Part shown: piece after piece, positions 1-10,349 of the stretch
Layout of the letters: the number at the start of each line of letters is the position of its first letter
Position numbering within the stretch: position 1 is the first letter of the stretch
Source of the DNA: Sabellastarte sp. h YS-2021
Taxonomy: Eukaryota > Annelida > Polychaeta > Sabellida > Sabellidae
Direction: 5' to 3'
Assembly: GCA_964017235.1 (NCBI GenBank)
Contig: OZ024935.1
Location: 89,495,052-89,559,051 of the forward strand
Length of the DNA stretch: 64,000 bases
The notes under the pieces: model-generated
What the model was told of the DNA's origin: nothing
Database searches by the model: none
What the model saw: the letters and a program-made list of their open reading frames with translations, nothing else
Position numbers and translations under genes: made by a program

Positions 1-375
1 GATGTCCTTGGGAAGGATTATATCATAGATTCAATAGATAATCCTGACATCTGCTGGAGCATTTATCAAACAAAGCCAGAGAATTTAGACGGAGCAATAT
101 GCACCGCTGTAGAATTTGAAATGTACAAATCAGCGGAGAAGCGAAGAACTTCCGGTACAAACCAAATGCAAAAACGCAGAAGTCATCACAAAACCATTTT
201 GTAATCAATGAATTGAAGAAACAAGTGGAAGAGCTAAAGAGGAAGCTTCTAGACCAACCAATGAAGAGAGGGATAAGAGGTCAGACTTCATACTTACAGG
301 GTGGAAAACAGAGTTCTAATGTTAGGTGTTGGAATTGTGGGGAAATTGGACATGATGCGTAATTGTCCCCATGAG
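1..375 (+). pseudogene. gag: Ty3/Gypsy gag 3' end with a broken CCHC zinc knuckle (left arm)
   Basis: The reading matches the Gag found complete in the right copy, including the stretch ending SAEKRRTSGTNQMQKRR. It is followed after a lysine/glutamate-rich linker by a nucleocapsid-type zinc knuckle reading CWNCGEIGHD at 327-356. A retroviral-type knuckle is CX2CX4HX4C. Here the final cysteine codon (TGT, about 362) is one base out of frame after GATGCG, so the finger is broken by a one-base frameshift. The same lesion is in the right arm, so it predates the duplication. The likely original role was RNA binding and particle assembly. Confidence 0.75.
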
Positions 376-501
376 TCCAAGACTGAGATGTCAAACTAGA
401 TCAGGTTGCATCTAGTGGTCGAGGTACAGCCAAACCCTGAAGACCACAAAAGATTTTGAGTGTTAGTGGGAATTGTGGGTAAGTGATTATAGGGGAAACC
501 T

Positions 502-1040
502 TTGAAATTTTTGATAGATACAGGTGCGGGTGTTACCCTCATTTCTGAGGGTATATTCCAACAGTTGAGTCAAGGTGTGGACAAAGTTGGGGTTTTAACG
601 TCCCGTTCAACAGCCAGTTTCATATTGGGACAGGTCCTCAGCATTGCCACTTGTGGGACTCGAACCCACAGAGGTGACAGCCTATGATTAGATGCCAAAC
701 TTGCTAACCACTAGGCCACCGAGGACCTCGTCAAGGTGTGGAGGGTTCTTTACAGGAAGTGCCATTTGATGTCTGTGGTGGAAGCCAACTAGAAGTCTTG
801 AGCAAGGACCTAATGGAAATCACTATTGGGCCACTGAAAGTCCTCCATGAAATCATTGTGGCTGATACAGAGGCTGATGCAATCCTGGGGATGGATTTCC
901 TGTCAACACATGAGTGCAAGGTGGACCTAGCTGATCAACATCTTATTATCCATGGCATGGAAGTCATCCTGTGGCGAGAAGGAAGTCAGCCTCAGTGTTG
1001 CCGGATCACGGATCTACCTCAGCCCCACTCGGTATGCCTT
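502..1040 (+). pseudogene. pro: Ty3/Gypsy aspartic protease, split by a SINE (left arm)
   Basis: The first part (502-581) reads KFLIDTGAGVTLIS, containing the retropepsin active-site DTGA. The second part (about 738-1040) carries the C-terminal flap/helix signature ADAILGMDFLSTHEC, the usual ILGxDFL motif of Ty3/Gypsy proteases. A tRNA-derived SINE at 582-729 separates them. Taking out the SINE plus one 13-bp target duplication puts both halves in one frame, so the protease was open when the SINE arrived. After about 1040 the retroelement reading is lost and the minisatellite/zinc-finger cassette begins. Retropepsins cleave the Gag-Pol polyprotein. Confidence 0.8.
582..729 (-). mobile_element. 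tRNA-derived SINE, family A (left arm)
   Basis: Minus-strand SINE. The tRNA-like head GAGGTCCTCGGTGGCCTAGT has an A box (TGGCCTAGTGGTTAGC) and is followed by a B box (GGGTTCGAGTCCC). The body ends in GTTGAACGGGACGTTAAAAC and CCC. It is flanked by the 13-bp direct repeat GTCAAGGTGTGGA at 569-581 and 730-742, a clear target-site duplication. The insertion lies in the Gypsy protease. The left copy differs from the right at two adjacent bases near 620. Confidence 0.92.
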
Positions 1041-1070
1041 CTAGAAATTCGATACCCTCCACTTTCCTAT

Positions 1071-1340
1071 TCATGCTGTCGAAAGTATCTGGTAGATACC
1101 GTAACAATACAATACTTGGTTTACCGGTTCCGAAAACAGCCGAAAAAAGTAAGCGAAACAGCCATGTAGTTTTTCCACTTTTGGTTGCTCCGGAAATGCA
1201 GGATGGGGATTCCGCTTGAAAGGTAAGGGTACAGCTTCCTTTCCAAAATGATTATTGTGAACCCTCTGAATATGTCTCTTGTAATTATAGCCTTTGGAAA
1301 AGCTTTTATCGCAAACATTACAAGTTTTCATGGTGGTCAT
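1071..1340 (-). CDS. Small ORF with a single C2H2 zinc finger (left arm)
   Basis: An 89-residue minus-strand frame with an ATG start. Near its N terminus it reads TCNVCDKSFSKGYNYKRHIQ followed by RVH, a textbook C2H2 finger (CX2C, 12 residues, HX4H). The remaining residues are not recognised. It sits between a Gypsy protease remnant and a telomere-like/minisatellite tract, with an identical mirror copy in the right arm. It may be the 5' exon or fragment of a captured zinc-finger gene or a transposon-encoded DNA-binding domain. Expression cannot be judged, and a lone finger binds DNA weakly. Confidence 0.5.
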   Translation of the reverse strand: MTTMKTCNVCDKSFSKGYNYKRHIQRVHNNHFGKEAVPLPFKRNPHPAFPEQPKVEKLHGCFAYFFRLFSEPVNQVLYCYGIYQILSTA

Positions 1341-1376
1341 TTTTAAGGATAAAATGTCTTTTGCTTTTATAAAATT

Positions 1377-1453
1377 CTTAGGGTTTAAGGGCTTAGGGGC
1401 TTTAGATTTAGGGGTTTAGGGTACTTAGAGCTTAGGGTTTTAGGTTAAGATGG
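1377..1453 (+). repeat. Degenerate telomere-like (TTTAGGG/TTAGGG-type) tract, left arm
   Basis: Repeated TTAGGG, TTTAGGGG and TTAGGGCTTAGGGG-like words occur without a regular period, immediately next to the minisatellite. It resembles an eroded interstitial telomeric tract, but no perfect hexamer array is present. Confidence 0.5.
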
Positions 1454-1890
1454 CTCCGGATAGCTAATAAATGGCTCCGGATAGCTCCTAAATGGCTCCT
1501 AAATGCTCCGGAGGGGCTCCGGATAGCTCCTAAGTGCTCCGGAGGGGCTCCGGATAACTCCTAAATGACTCCGGAGGGGCTCCGGATAGCTCCTAAATGC
1601 TCCGGATAGCTCCTAAGTGCTCTGGAGGGGCTCCTAAATGGCTCCTAAGTGCTCCGGATAGCTCCTAAATGGCTCCGGATGGCTCCTAAGTGCTCCGGAT
1701 GGGCTCCGGATAGCTCCTAAATGGCTCCAGATGGCTCCTAAGTGCTCCGGATGGGCTCCGGATAGCTCCTAAATGGCTCCGGATGGCTCCTAAATGGCTC
1801 CGGATGGCTCTGGATGGCTTTTAAATGGCTCCAGAGGGCTCTTAAATGGCTCCTAAGTGCTCCGGATGGTTCCTAAGTGCTCCACAGATT
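1440..1890 (+). repeat. GC-richer minisatellite, core GCTCCGGATAGCTCCTAAAT (left arm)
   Basis: Imperfect tandem repeats alternate GGCTCCGGATA, GCTCCTAAATG and GCTCCGGAGGG modules of about 11 nt, building units of roughly 20-35 nt for some 450 bp. The composition contrasts with the AT-rich surroundings. Confidence 0.9.
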
Positions 1891-1905
1891 CTTAGGATGA
1901 CTTCC

Positions 1906-2349
1906 CAAAGAATGTTGGATAGGTTTGGAATATTTTTTACAGTCGGAGCAGTGACTAAGAATGAGACAAAAATAACCTACTTCATTTTATTGATAAAATA
2001 TACATAAAGAATACATTATTAACGATCGAAAATTACAAACCAAATTACTGATATAAGTAACCGTACGGAACAGTGTCCTGATTGTTCCTGATTCAATCTC
2101 TTGTCATACTGGACCGAATATGATTTCTGTTGTGCCCTGTTGTAACTCTTTGTCTCTTTGAGAAATTTGCAGAATTACCTGCATGAAATGTGCACAGGCA
2201 AGTATAAACAGGAAGGAAAATTGCTCTGATGCCGCACTGTAAAACTCATTATAGGGCCATATAAACTCCAATAATACAGAGTAATTATTACAGAATTGAA
2301 TTGCAACAGAATACAGTACGAGTAGTACAGCCTTACCATAAGATTCCTT
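1906..2349. other. Left-arm sequence between minisatellite and RT; no gene recognised
   Basis: AT-rich sequence lying in the protease-to-RT interval of the Gypsy copy. It contains stop codons in all frames I followed and no motif. Mirrored at 8361-8804. Confidence 0.4.
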
Positions 2350-2945
2350 TATAGATGTGGGGAAAACTGGATGAAAAACTTTATCAACTTCAATAGGAAG
2401 GGATTATATCTAGAATTGGATCATCAACTGACCTAGGCATCCCATTAGTAGTGAATTCAAAGAAGAATGAGGACTTAACAATATGCTTGGATCCTATTGA
2501 TTTGCACAAATATGTTTAAAATATAACATTTTAAATGACCAAATAAAGAAGAAATTATGGCTTACCACCATGTGGCAAAGATGCTTACCAAAGTTGATAC
2601 AGCTAATGGGTTTTTCCAGTTAAAGTCAGGCAAAAATTCTCAGAAACTCACAACCGTTAACACACCAATTTGCATAATATTGTTGTAAGAGGTAACAAAA
2701 TAAAATTTCATCAAAAAGAAAAAACTGCTATTGTAGAAAAAACAGGTGGTAACAAGCATGGATGACCTTATCTTGTGGGGCTACAACCAAAATGATATAA
2801 CCAACAGCTGAAAACAGTACATCAAATAATTCTAATAGTGGATTTTTTAAAATTAAATAAGTTTCACAATTTTAGGTGGCAGAGGTGATGTATTTAGGTG
2901 ACTTGGTCACCCCCCTGAAGCAGTCACCCATCAAATGCGTCGGCA
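2350..2945 (+). pseudogene. pol: Ty3/Gypsy reverse transcriptase remnant (left arm)
   Basis: Translating across several frameshifts gives the RT finger region EGIISRIGSSTDLGIPLVVN followed by SKKNEDLTICLDPIDL. Next come motif A as LTKVDTANGFFQLK, the catalytic box as MDDLILWGYNQN, and the family-typical AEVMYLGDLVTPLKQSPIKC. The order and spacing are those of chromovirus/Gypsy-type RTs. Internal stops (for example after KLYQLQ) and frame changes make it non-functional. It sits downstream of gag and protease on the same strand, as expected for gag-pro-RT. Confidence 0.85.
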
Positions 2946-3201
2946 ATAAAAGCACAATAACTCTTGAGTGTAAAAAAGAGTTGCAAAAGTTTTGTATAAA
3001 AAGTCAGTAATTATGTGGCAAGGTGGGTGCCAAGCTAAAAATAAATAAAATGCACAATAAACATAAAAACAATACCAATGCACACGAAGTAATAATCAAG
3101 ACGTTAATTGTTTCAGCTGAAGATTGGAGAATCAAATTGTTGTAGGCTTTGTAAGAAAAATGCTGAATGACTGCTCCTCTTTGATGATTGTCCTCTCTGA
3201 T

Positions 3202-3958
3202 AAGATTATCAGATTTTTAATATTTTTTATTTTTGTATAATTACATGTATAGCAACACAATTACACAATGGACACAAAAAAGCAAAACAAAGTAACACAA
3301 GGATTTACATGTATGTTTTTGTTACATTATAGTGAAAGTATTGTGTTCAGCCAAAAAATAAATTATAAAAATTTCCCCATGCTTTGTTAAACTTATCCTG
3401 TCTGAAATCAAGTTTGGCAACATATTCCTGCTCTTGGTATACTGATTTCAAGTAGTCACAAAAACCATCTAATAATAAATTTCCATTTTTACGTGAAGTT
3501 TTAAAAATGTACATTTTTGCTGTTAAATAAATTGTGTTAAGTGGAGCGCTCAAGTTGTTTGTTGCCAGAGAGCCCAGAATTATACAAGATGGATGGACAT
3601 TAAAATTGGTCTATAGTACCAATTCAATTCTGGCTTTGAGTGCGAACCAAAACTGTTTGACAATTTTGCATTCCACAAACAGATGTATCATAGTTTCAGG
3701 TTGTTCCTCACAAAAGTTACACTTTCCACTGCCATGTTTATTAATTTTTAATAGGAGATCATTTGTTCCCAGAATCTTATATAGTATTCTAAGCTGTAGC
3801 CATATCAGGCCATTGTCCTTCACAGTTTTAAAACAAATTTGGAATATGTGTCTCCATGTATTTTCTGCAATGGTTAAATTAAGGAAGTTTTTCCAGGACA
3901 GAAGAGGTGAATTCTTATCGAGACACTGATAATTTCAAAATAATAAAAAGATTATCAG
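3202..3958 (-). pseudogene. L1-like LINE 3' end (zf-RVT tail) with target duplication, left arm
   Basis: Minus-strand frames at 3611-3823 and 3347-3553 carry the zf-RVT domain found after the RT in L1/Tx1-type LINEs: ILYKILGTNDLLLKINKHGS, CNFCEEQPETMIHLFVEC, then KQFW. The C-terminal tail LNTIYLTAKMYIF follows. The 3' end is A-rich (AAAAATAAAAAATATTAAAAA on the minus strand). Direct repeats CTGATAATCTT flank the copy. It is severely 5'-truncated, with no RT catalytic core. Confidence 0.85.
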
Positions 3959-4947
3959 TTTGGGGTCTTGTACTTTCAGTAGTGTTCTGTACCAATTATG
4001 TGCCTTTCCCCATTATTTTAAACTGTTAGAAATTATATTGTAAACTGTCACAGATCTTTTCCACATCTTGATTTCAGGAATTCAGTCACAAACCTATCTC
4101 AATCTATCTTAACATTCGTGAAGCAATATTTCCTACCCTGAATCAATCCTAGTAATTGTATCAATTTCAGAAAAGTCTTCAACCATATAGGATACAAATG
4201 ATTAAAATATATTGAAACATTAAAGATTTAGCCCAAATATGGGGTGCTAAGAAAACCTTTCAAATTTAGGAGTAATAAATTTCAAATAAAATTAACAGTT
4301 AATCTGTAGCTATTGTAGTTTTGAAGAATATGGAAATACAAAAACTATACTGCCACAAAGCATGATAAAATGTCAGGTGACAAAATTTAACCATTGGGGA
4401 ATTTGGGGGAAGAAAGGAATAGTATATAATTAACTGAGGCAATATTATTATCTGATAAAAAGCACAAAGAGCACAGGGGAGGGGGTAAACACATCATACC
4501 AGTTTGCATGTTTAGCTTATCACATAAGTCACCAAACGAGTACATTGACTGAAATCTTGAATATAACCTACACAATGAAGCCAAGTTGAACAGATTTTGT
4601 TTGCTAAAAATATTTTCGTGGATAAAATAATATTTGGTGGCAAGTATTTTTTTTAACATTCCTATAAATTGTCAAAGCAAACTGGAATCAATTTTCAAGA
4701 ACCTGTTCTTTAAGTACATTGCTGAAGTACAATTATATATACGTTTTATATATATAAAATTATGACAAATATATTCTTTAAGTCAGCCAATTTCATGAAC
4801 AAAATATTTTGGAAAATACATTTAAAAGTATTTTACATTAGGTATATGAGAATATATGAGACATTCATTGTAGCAAATGCCATGAATGCCAATAATATTT
4901 CCATTAGAGCATACAGTATTTTTACATTAAGATGATATGTGTACAAT
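3959..4947. other. Inner part of left arm; one unrecognised 90-codon ORF
   Basis: AT-rich DNA. A minus-strand ATG frame at 4387-4659 (MLKKILATKYYFIHENIF...) has no motif I recognise and is low in complexity at its start. A short (TATA)n patch lies near 4735-4760. Identical in mirror at 5763-6751. No support for a real gene. Confidence 0.35.
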
Positions 4948-5762
4948 GTGGAGAGAAGTGGTTGAACTTACATCATCAGACCAATCATTCCAAATCTTTG
5001 GAGCATCATAAGATGTTTTGAAGACTTTGTACTGATGTGGAAAAGTGCGGGACCTCAAGCAACACACTGTCAGCATGGCTTTTACCTGTGTTACAAACAC
5101 CGTCTAGGTTTAAGGAAAGGTGTAAAATATTTTGAATAACCACTATGTAGAAACTTTTACACCAATATGACAGTCTTGAATATGGAATGGTGTTCAATAG
5201 GCAACCAATATCTCCTTAACAGGAGCGATGTATGAATACTTAATGGTGTTGGTTACAATTCTAGCCAGACTATTTTGAACACATTACAGCTTATAAAGAT
5301 CAAGAGCTGAGAGACTCCTAAACAAGAATTTATAGTAGTCATAGTCAACTCCCAACCAAAGCATTTGGAGCCATAAGAGCACCATGATGTGTTAGATAAG
5401 GTGACTGCAAATGACAATCTGGCAGATATGCTGACATTGGGCTAACATGGGTCAATGGTGGAAAGTTATCTGGAAAATATGAAGGAAAAAGGGCTTTTTG
5501 TCAAACAAAAATGTAACTTGCACACATATTTCATCTTGTTTAAATTTGGAAGGCAAATCTTTTGACTTGTCTACACTATTAAGCCTGCAATATATAATAC
5601 TTATATTATTCAAAGGTAAGTTTTGTAGTTTCTGACCTGAATGTTGAATGGGAGGTAAAACCCCAATTTTAACTTATGTAGTTTATGACACTTTTAATTT
5701 GATAAAACTTGGGTGTGATGTCACACAAATGCACACATGAAAGGTTCTTTCCTGACAAATAT
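4948..5762 (-). pseudogene. Palindrome spacer with a CR1/L2-like LINE RT remnant
   Basis: The only sequence of the palindrome present once. On the minus strand, about 5440 to 4960, pieces can be read of the region after the RT catalytic core of CR1/L2/Rex-type LINEs: DYDYYKFLFRSLSALDLYKL, then CVQNSLARIVTNTIKY, and later SYDAPKIWNDWSDDV. The last matches the SYDALKLWNDLP motif of the copies at 13.9 and 47.5 kb. Stops and shifts are frequent. The remaining spacer (5440-5762) shows nothing identifiable. Confidence 0.6.
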
Positions 5763-6751
5763 ATTGTACACATATCATCTCGATGTAAAAATACTGTGTG
5801 TTCTAATGGAAATATTATTGGCATTCATGGCATTTGCTACAATGAATGTCTTATATATTCTCATATACCTAATGTAAAATACTTTTAAATGTATTTTCCA
5901 AAATATTTTGTTCATGAAATTGGCTGACTTAAAGAATATATTTGTCATAATTTTAAATATATAAAACGTATATATAATTGTACTTCAGCAATGTACTTAA
6001 AGAACAGGTTCTTGAAAATTGATTCCAGTTTGCTTTGACAATTTATAGGAATGTTAAAAAAAATACTTGCCACCAAATATTATTTTATCCACGAAAATAT
6101 TTTTAGCAAACAAAATCTGTTCAACTTGGCTTCATTGTGTAGGTTATATTCAAGATTTCAGTCAATGTACTCGTTTGGTGACTTATGTGATAAGCTAAAC
6201 ATGCAAACTGGTATGATGTGTTTACCCCCTCCCCTGTGCTCTTTGTGCTTTTTATCAGATAATAATATTGCCTCAGTTAATTATATACTATTCCTTTCTT
6301 CCCCCAAATTCCCCAATGGTTAAATTTTGTCACCTGACATTTTATCATGCTTTGTGGCAGTATAGTTTTTGTATTTCCATATTCTTCAAAACTACAATAG
6401 CTACAGATTAACTGTTAATTTTATTTGAAATTTATTACTCCTAAATTTGAAAGGTTTTCTTAGCACCCCATATTTGGGCTAAATCTTTAATGTTTCAATA
6501 TATTTTAATCATTTGTATCCTATATGGTTGAAGACTTTTCTGAAATTGATACAATTACTAGGATTGATTCAGGGTAGGAAATATTGCTTCACGAATGTTA
6601 AGATAGATTGAGATAGGTTTGTGACTGAATTCCTGAAATCAAGATGTGGAAAAGATCTGTGACAGTTTACAATATAATTTCTAACAGTTTAAAATAATGG
6701 GGAAAGGCACATAATTGGTACAGAACACTACTGAAAGTACAAGACCCCAAA
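5763..6751. other. Inner part of right arm, mirror of 3959-4947
   Basis: Reverse complement of the inner left arm, including the unrecognised ATG frame now on the plus strand at 6051-6323. A few base differences are seen in the TATA-rich patch near 5955. No gene supported. Confidence 0.35.
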
Positions 6752-7508
6752 CTGATAATCTTTTTATTATTTTGAAATTATCAGTGTCTCGATAAGAATT
6801 CACCTCTTCTGTCCTGGAAAAACTTCCTTAATTTAACCATTGCAGAAAATACATGGAGACACATATTCCAAATTTGTTTTAAAACTGTGAAGGACAATGG
6901 CCTGATATGGCTACAGCTTAGAATACTATATAAGATTCTGGGAACAAATGATCTCCTATTAAAAATTAATAAACATGGCAGTGGAAAGTGTAACTTTTGT
7001 GAGGAACAACCTGAAACTATGATACATCTGTTTGTGGAATGCAAAATTGTCAAACAGTTTTGGTTCGCACTCAAAGCCAGAATTGAATTGGTACTATAGA
7101 CCAATTTTAATGTCCATCCATCTTGTATAATTCTGGGCTCTCTGGCAACAAACAACTTGAGCGCTCCACTTAACACAATTTATTTAACAGCAAAAATGTA
7201 CATTTTTAAAACTTCACGTAAAAATGGAAATTTATTATTAGATGGTTTTTGTGACTACTTGAAATCAGTATACCAAGAGCAGGAATATGTTGCCAAACTT
7301 GATTTCAGACAGGATAAGTTTAACAAAGCATGGGGAAATTTTTATAATTTATTTTTTGGCTGAACACAATACTTTCACTATAATGTAACAAAAACATACA
7401 TGTAAATCCTTGTGTTACTTTGTTTTGCTTTTTTGTGTCCATTGTGTAATTGTGTTGCTATACATGTAATTATACAAAAATAAAAAATATTAAAAATCTG
7501 ATAATCTT
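6752..7508 (+). pseudogene. L1-like LINE 3' end (zf-RVT tail), right arm
   Basis: Plus-strand mirror of the left-arm copy. The zf-RVT frame is at 6887-7099 and the C-terminal tail frame at 7157-7363, with an A-rich 3' end at about 7474-7497. The 11-bp duplication CTGATAATCTT lies at 6752-6762 and 7498-7508. Because the same insertion with the same flanks is in both arms, it predates the inverted duplication. Confidence 0.87.
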
Positions 7509-7764
7509 ATCAGAGAGGACAATCATCAAAGAGGAGCAGTCATTCAGCATTTTTCTTACAAAGCCTACAACAATTTGATTCTCCAATCTTCAGCTGAAAC
7601 AATTAACGTCTTGATTATTACTTCGTGTGCATTGGTATTGTTTTTATGTTTATTGTGCATTTTATTTATTTTTAGCTTGGCACCCACCTTGCCACATAAT
7701 TACTGACTTTTTATACAAAACTTTTGCAACTCTTTTTTACACTCAAGAGTTATTGTGCTTTTAT

Positions 7765-8360
7765 TGCCGACGCATTTGATGGGTGACTGCTTCAGGGGGG
7801 TGACCAAGTCACCTAAATACATCACCTCTGCCACCTAAAATTGTGAAACTTATTTAATTTTAAAAAATCCACTATTAGAATTATTTGATGTACTGTTTTC
7901 AGCTGTTGGTTATATCATTTTGGTTGTAGCCCCACAAGATAAGGTCATCCATGCTTGTTACCACCTGTTTTTTCTACAATAGCAGTTTTTTCTTTTTGAT
8001 GAAATTTTATTTTGTTACCTCTTACAACAATATTATGCAAATTGGTGTGTTAACGGTTGTGAGTTTCTGAGAATTTTTGCCTGACTTTAACTGGAAAAAC
8101 CCATTAGCTGTATCAACTTTGGTAAGCATCTTTGCCACATGGTGGTAAGCCATAATTTCTTCTTTATTTGGTCATTTAAAATGTTATATTTTAAACATAT
8201 TTGTGCAAATCAATAGGATCCAAGCATATTGTTAAGTCCTCATTCTTCTTTGAATTCACTACTAATGGGATGCCTAGGTCAGTTGATGATCCAATTCTAG
8301 ATATAATCCCTTCCTATTGAAGTTGATAAAGTTTTTCATCCAGTTTTCCCCACATCTATA
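7765..8360 (-). pseudogene. pol: Ty3/Gypsy reverse transcriptase remnant (right arm)
   Basis: Mirror of the left-arm RT with the same motifs (LTKVDTANGFF, MDDLILWG, AEVMYLGDLV) and the same frameshifts, now on the minus strand. It belongs to the same Gypsy copy whose gag and primer-binding site lie at 10.35-11.45 kb. Confidence 0.85.
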
Positions 8361-8819
8361 AAGGAATCTTATGGTAAGGCTGTACTACTCGTACTGTATT
8401 CTGTTGCAATTCAATTCTGTAATAATTACTCTGTATTATTGGAGTTTATATGGCCCTATAATGAGTTTTACAGTGCGGCATCAGAGCAATTTTCCTTCCT
8501 GTTTATACTTGCCTGTGCACATTTCATGCAGGTAATTCTGCAAATTTCTCAAAGAGACAAAGAGTTACAACAGGGCACAACAGAAATCGTATTCGGTCCA
8601 GTATGACAAGAGATTGAATCAGGAACAATCAGGACACTGTTCCGTACGGTTACTTATATCAGTAATTTGGTTTGTAATCTTCGATCGTTAATAATGTATT
8701 CTTTATGTATATTTTATCAATAAAATGAAGTAGGTTATTTTTGTCTCATTCTTAGTCACTGCTCCGACTGTAAAAAATATTCCAAACCTATCCAACATTC
8801 TTTGGGAAGTCATCCTAAG
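8361..8819. other. Right-arm sequence between RT and minisatellite; no gene recognised
   Basis: Mirror of 1891-2349. One base difference near 8587 and one near 8680 distinguish it from the left arm. No motif found. Confidence 0.4.
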
Positions 8820-9270
8820 AATCTGTGGAGCACTTAGGAACCATCCGGAGCACTTAGGAGCCATTTAAGAGCCCTCTGGAGCCATTTAAAAGCCATCCAG
8901 AGCCATCCGGAGCCATTTAGGAGCCATCCGGAGCCATTTAGGAGCTATCCGGAGCCCATCCGGAGCACTTAGGAGCCATCTGGAGCCATTTAGGAGCTAT
9001 CCGGAGCCCATCCGGAGCACTTAGGAGCCATCCGGAGCCATTTAGGAGCTATCCGGAGCACTTAGGAGCCATTTAGGAGCCCCTCCAGAGCACTTAGGAG
9101 CTATCCGGAGCATTTAGGAGCTATCCGGAGCCCCTCCGGAGTCATTTAGGAGTTATCCGGAGCCCCTCCGGAGCACTTAGGAGCTATCCGGAGCCCCTCC
9201 GGAGCATTTAGGAGCCATTTAGGAGCTATCCGGAGCCATTTATTAGCTATCCGGAGCCATCTTAACCTAA
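8820..9270 (-). repeat. GC-richer minisatellite (right arm)
   Basis: Mirror of the left array, reading as GGAGCCATCCGG / GAGCCATTTAG / GGAGCTATCCGG modules. The copy number looks unchanged between arms, which is unusual for a minisatellite unless the duplication is very recent or the arms are kept homogeneous. Confidence 0.9.
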
Positions 9271-9333
9271 AACCCTAAGCTCTAAGTACCCTAAACCCCT
9301 AAATCTAAAGCCCCTAAGCCCTTAAACCCTAAG
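9257..9333 (-). repeat. Degenerate telomere-like tract (right arm)
   Basis: Mirror of the left tract; reads AACCCTAAGC, ACCCTAAACCCC and AAACCCTAAG on the plus strand, directly upstream of the zinc-finger ORF. Confidence 0.5.
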
Positions 9334-9369
9334 AATTTTATAAAAGCAAAAGACATTTTATCCTTAAAA

Positions 9370-9639
9370 ATGACCACCATGAAAACTTGTAATGTTTGCG
9401 ATAAAAGCTTTTCCAAAGGCTATAATTACAAGAGACATATTCAGAGGGTTCACAATAATCATTTTGGAAAGGAAGCTGTACCCTTACCTTTCAAGCGGAA
9501 TCCCCATCCTGCATTTCCGGAGCAACCAAAAGTGGAAAAACTACATGGCTGTTTCGCTTACTTTTTTCGGCTGTTTTCGGAACCGGTAAACCAAGTATTG
9601 TATTGTTACGGTATCTACCAGATACTTTCGACAGCATGA
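9370..9639 (+). CDS. Small ORF with a single C2H2 zinc finger (right arm)
   Basis: Identical to the minus-strand frame at 1071-1340. There are two in-frame ATGs (MTTMKTCNVC), with the finger at residues 7-28 followed by a basic, proline-containing stretch and then an unrecognised tail. The tail overlaps, on the opposite strand, the region where the Gypsy protease reading fades, so the last third may be chance coding. The order minisatellite, telomere-like tract, zinc-finger ORF looks like one inserted cassette. Confidence 0.5.
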   Translation: MTTMKTCNVCDKSFSKGYNYKRHIQRVHNNHFGKEAVPLPFKRNPHPAFPEQPKVEKLHGCFAYFFRLFSEPVNQVLYCYGIYQILSTA

Positions 9640-9669
9640 ATAGGAAAGTGGAGGGTATCGAATTTCTAG

Positions 9670-10208
9670 AAGGCATACCGAGTGGGGCTGAGGTAGATCC
9701 GTGATCCGGCAACACTGAGGCTGACTTCCTTCTCGCCACAGGATGACTTCCATGCCATGGATAATAAGATGTTGATCAGCTAGGTCCACCTTGCACTCAT
9801 GTGTTGACAGGAAATCCATCCCCAGGATTGCATCAGCCTCTGTATCAGCCACAATGATTTCATGGAGGACTTTCAGTGGCCCAATAGTGATTTCCATTAG
9901 GTCCTTGCTCAAGACTTCTAGTTGGCTTCCACCACAGACATCAAATGGCACTTCCTGTAAAGAACCCTCCACACCTTGACGAGGTCCTCGGTGGCCTGGT
10001 GGTTAGCAAGTTTGGCATCTAATCATAGGCTGTCACCTCTGTGGGTTCGAGTCCCACAAGTGGCAATGCTGAGGACCTGTCCCAATATGACCCTGGCTGT
10101 TGAACGGGACGTTAAAACCCCAACTTTGTCCACACCTTGACTCAACTGTTGGAATATACCCTCAGAAATGAGGGTAACACCCGCACCTGTATCTATCAAA
10201 AATTTCAA
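9670..10208 (-). pseudogene. pro: Ty3/Gypsy aspartic protease, split by a SINE (right arm)
   Basis: Mirror of the left-arm protease. The DTGA half lies at 10129-10208 and the ILGMDFL half at about 9670-9972, separated by the SINE at 9981-10128. Both halves were one frame before the insertion. Confidence 0.8.
9981..10128 (+). mobile_element. tRNA-derived SINE, family A (right arm)
   Basis: Sense-strand copy with A box (GGTGGCCTGGTGGTTAGC) and B box (GTGGGTTCGAGTCCCAC). The 3' end is TGTTGAACGGGACGTTAAAA plus CCCC. It is flanked by the 13-bp duplication TCCACACCTTGAC. It is the best-preserved family A copy here and can serve as a reference for the diverged copies near 26.1, 29.2 and 61.0 kb. 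Confidence 0.92.
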
Positions 10209-10349
10209 AGGTTTCCCCTATAATCACTTACCCACAATTCCCACTAACACTCAAAATCTTTTGTGGTCTTCAGGGTTTGGCTGTACCTCGACCACTAGAT
10301 GCAACCTGATCTAGTTTGACATCTCAGTCTTGGACTCATGGGGACAATT

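Larger units (their letters stand above)
1..4947 (+). repeat. Left arm of a giant inverted repeat (palindrome)
   Basis: Every position x in this arm pairs with the complement of position 10710-x. The match runs from the first base of the window to about 4947, where GTACAAT still matches and the next bases do not. At least six single-base differences from the other arm were noticed (two near 620, one near 713, one near 2050, one near 2123, one near 4754), so the arms look well above 99% identical. The arm holds a decayed Ty3/Gypsy element in sense orientation plus nested insertions, all shared with the right arm. Its outer end lies outside the window. It could be a recent inverted duplication, a palindrome kept uniform by gene conversion, or an assembly fold-back; the base differences argue weakly against the last. 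Confidence 0.95.

Noticed and set aside
1071-1340. A bona fide host zinc-finger transcription factor gene
   Set aside because: Single finger, short frame, embedded between transposon pieces and duplicated with them; kept only as an ORF.
1377-1453. True interstitial telomere or chromosome end
   Set aside because: The repeats are irregular with no run of perfect TTAGGG; only telomere-like.
4387-4659. Conserved gene because an identical ORF exists in both arms
   Set aside because: Identity is explained by the palindrome duplication, not by selection on coding.
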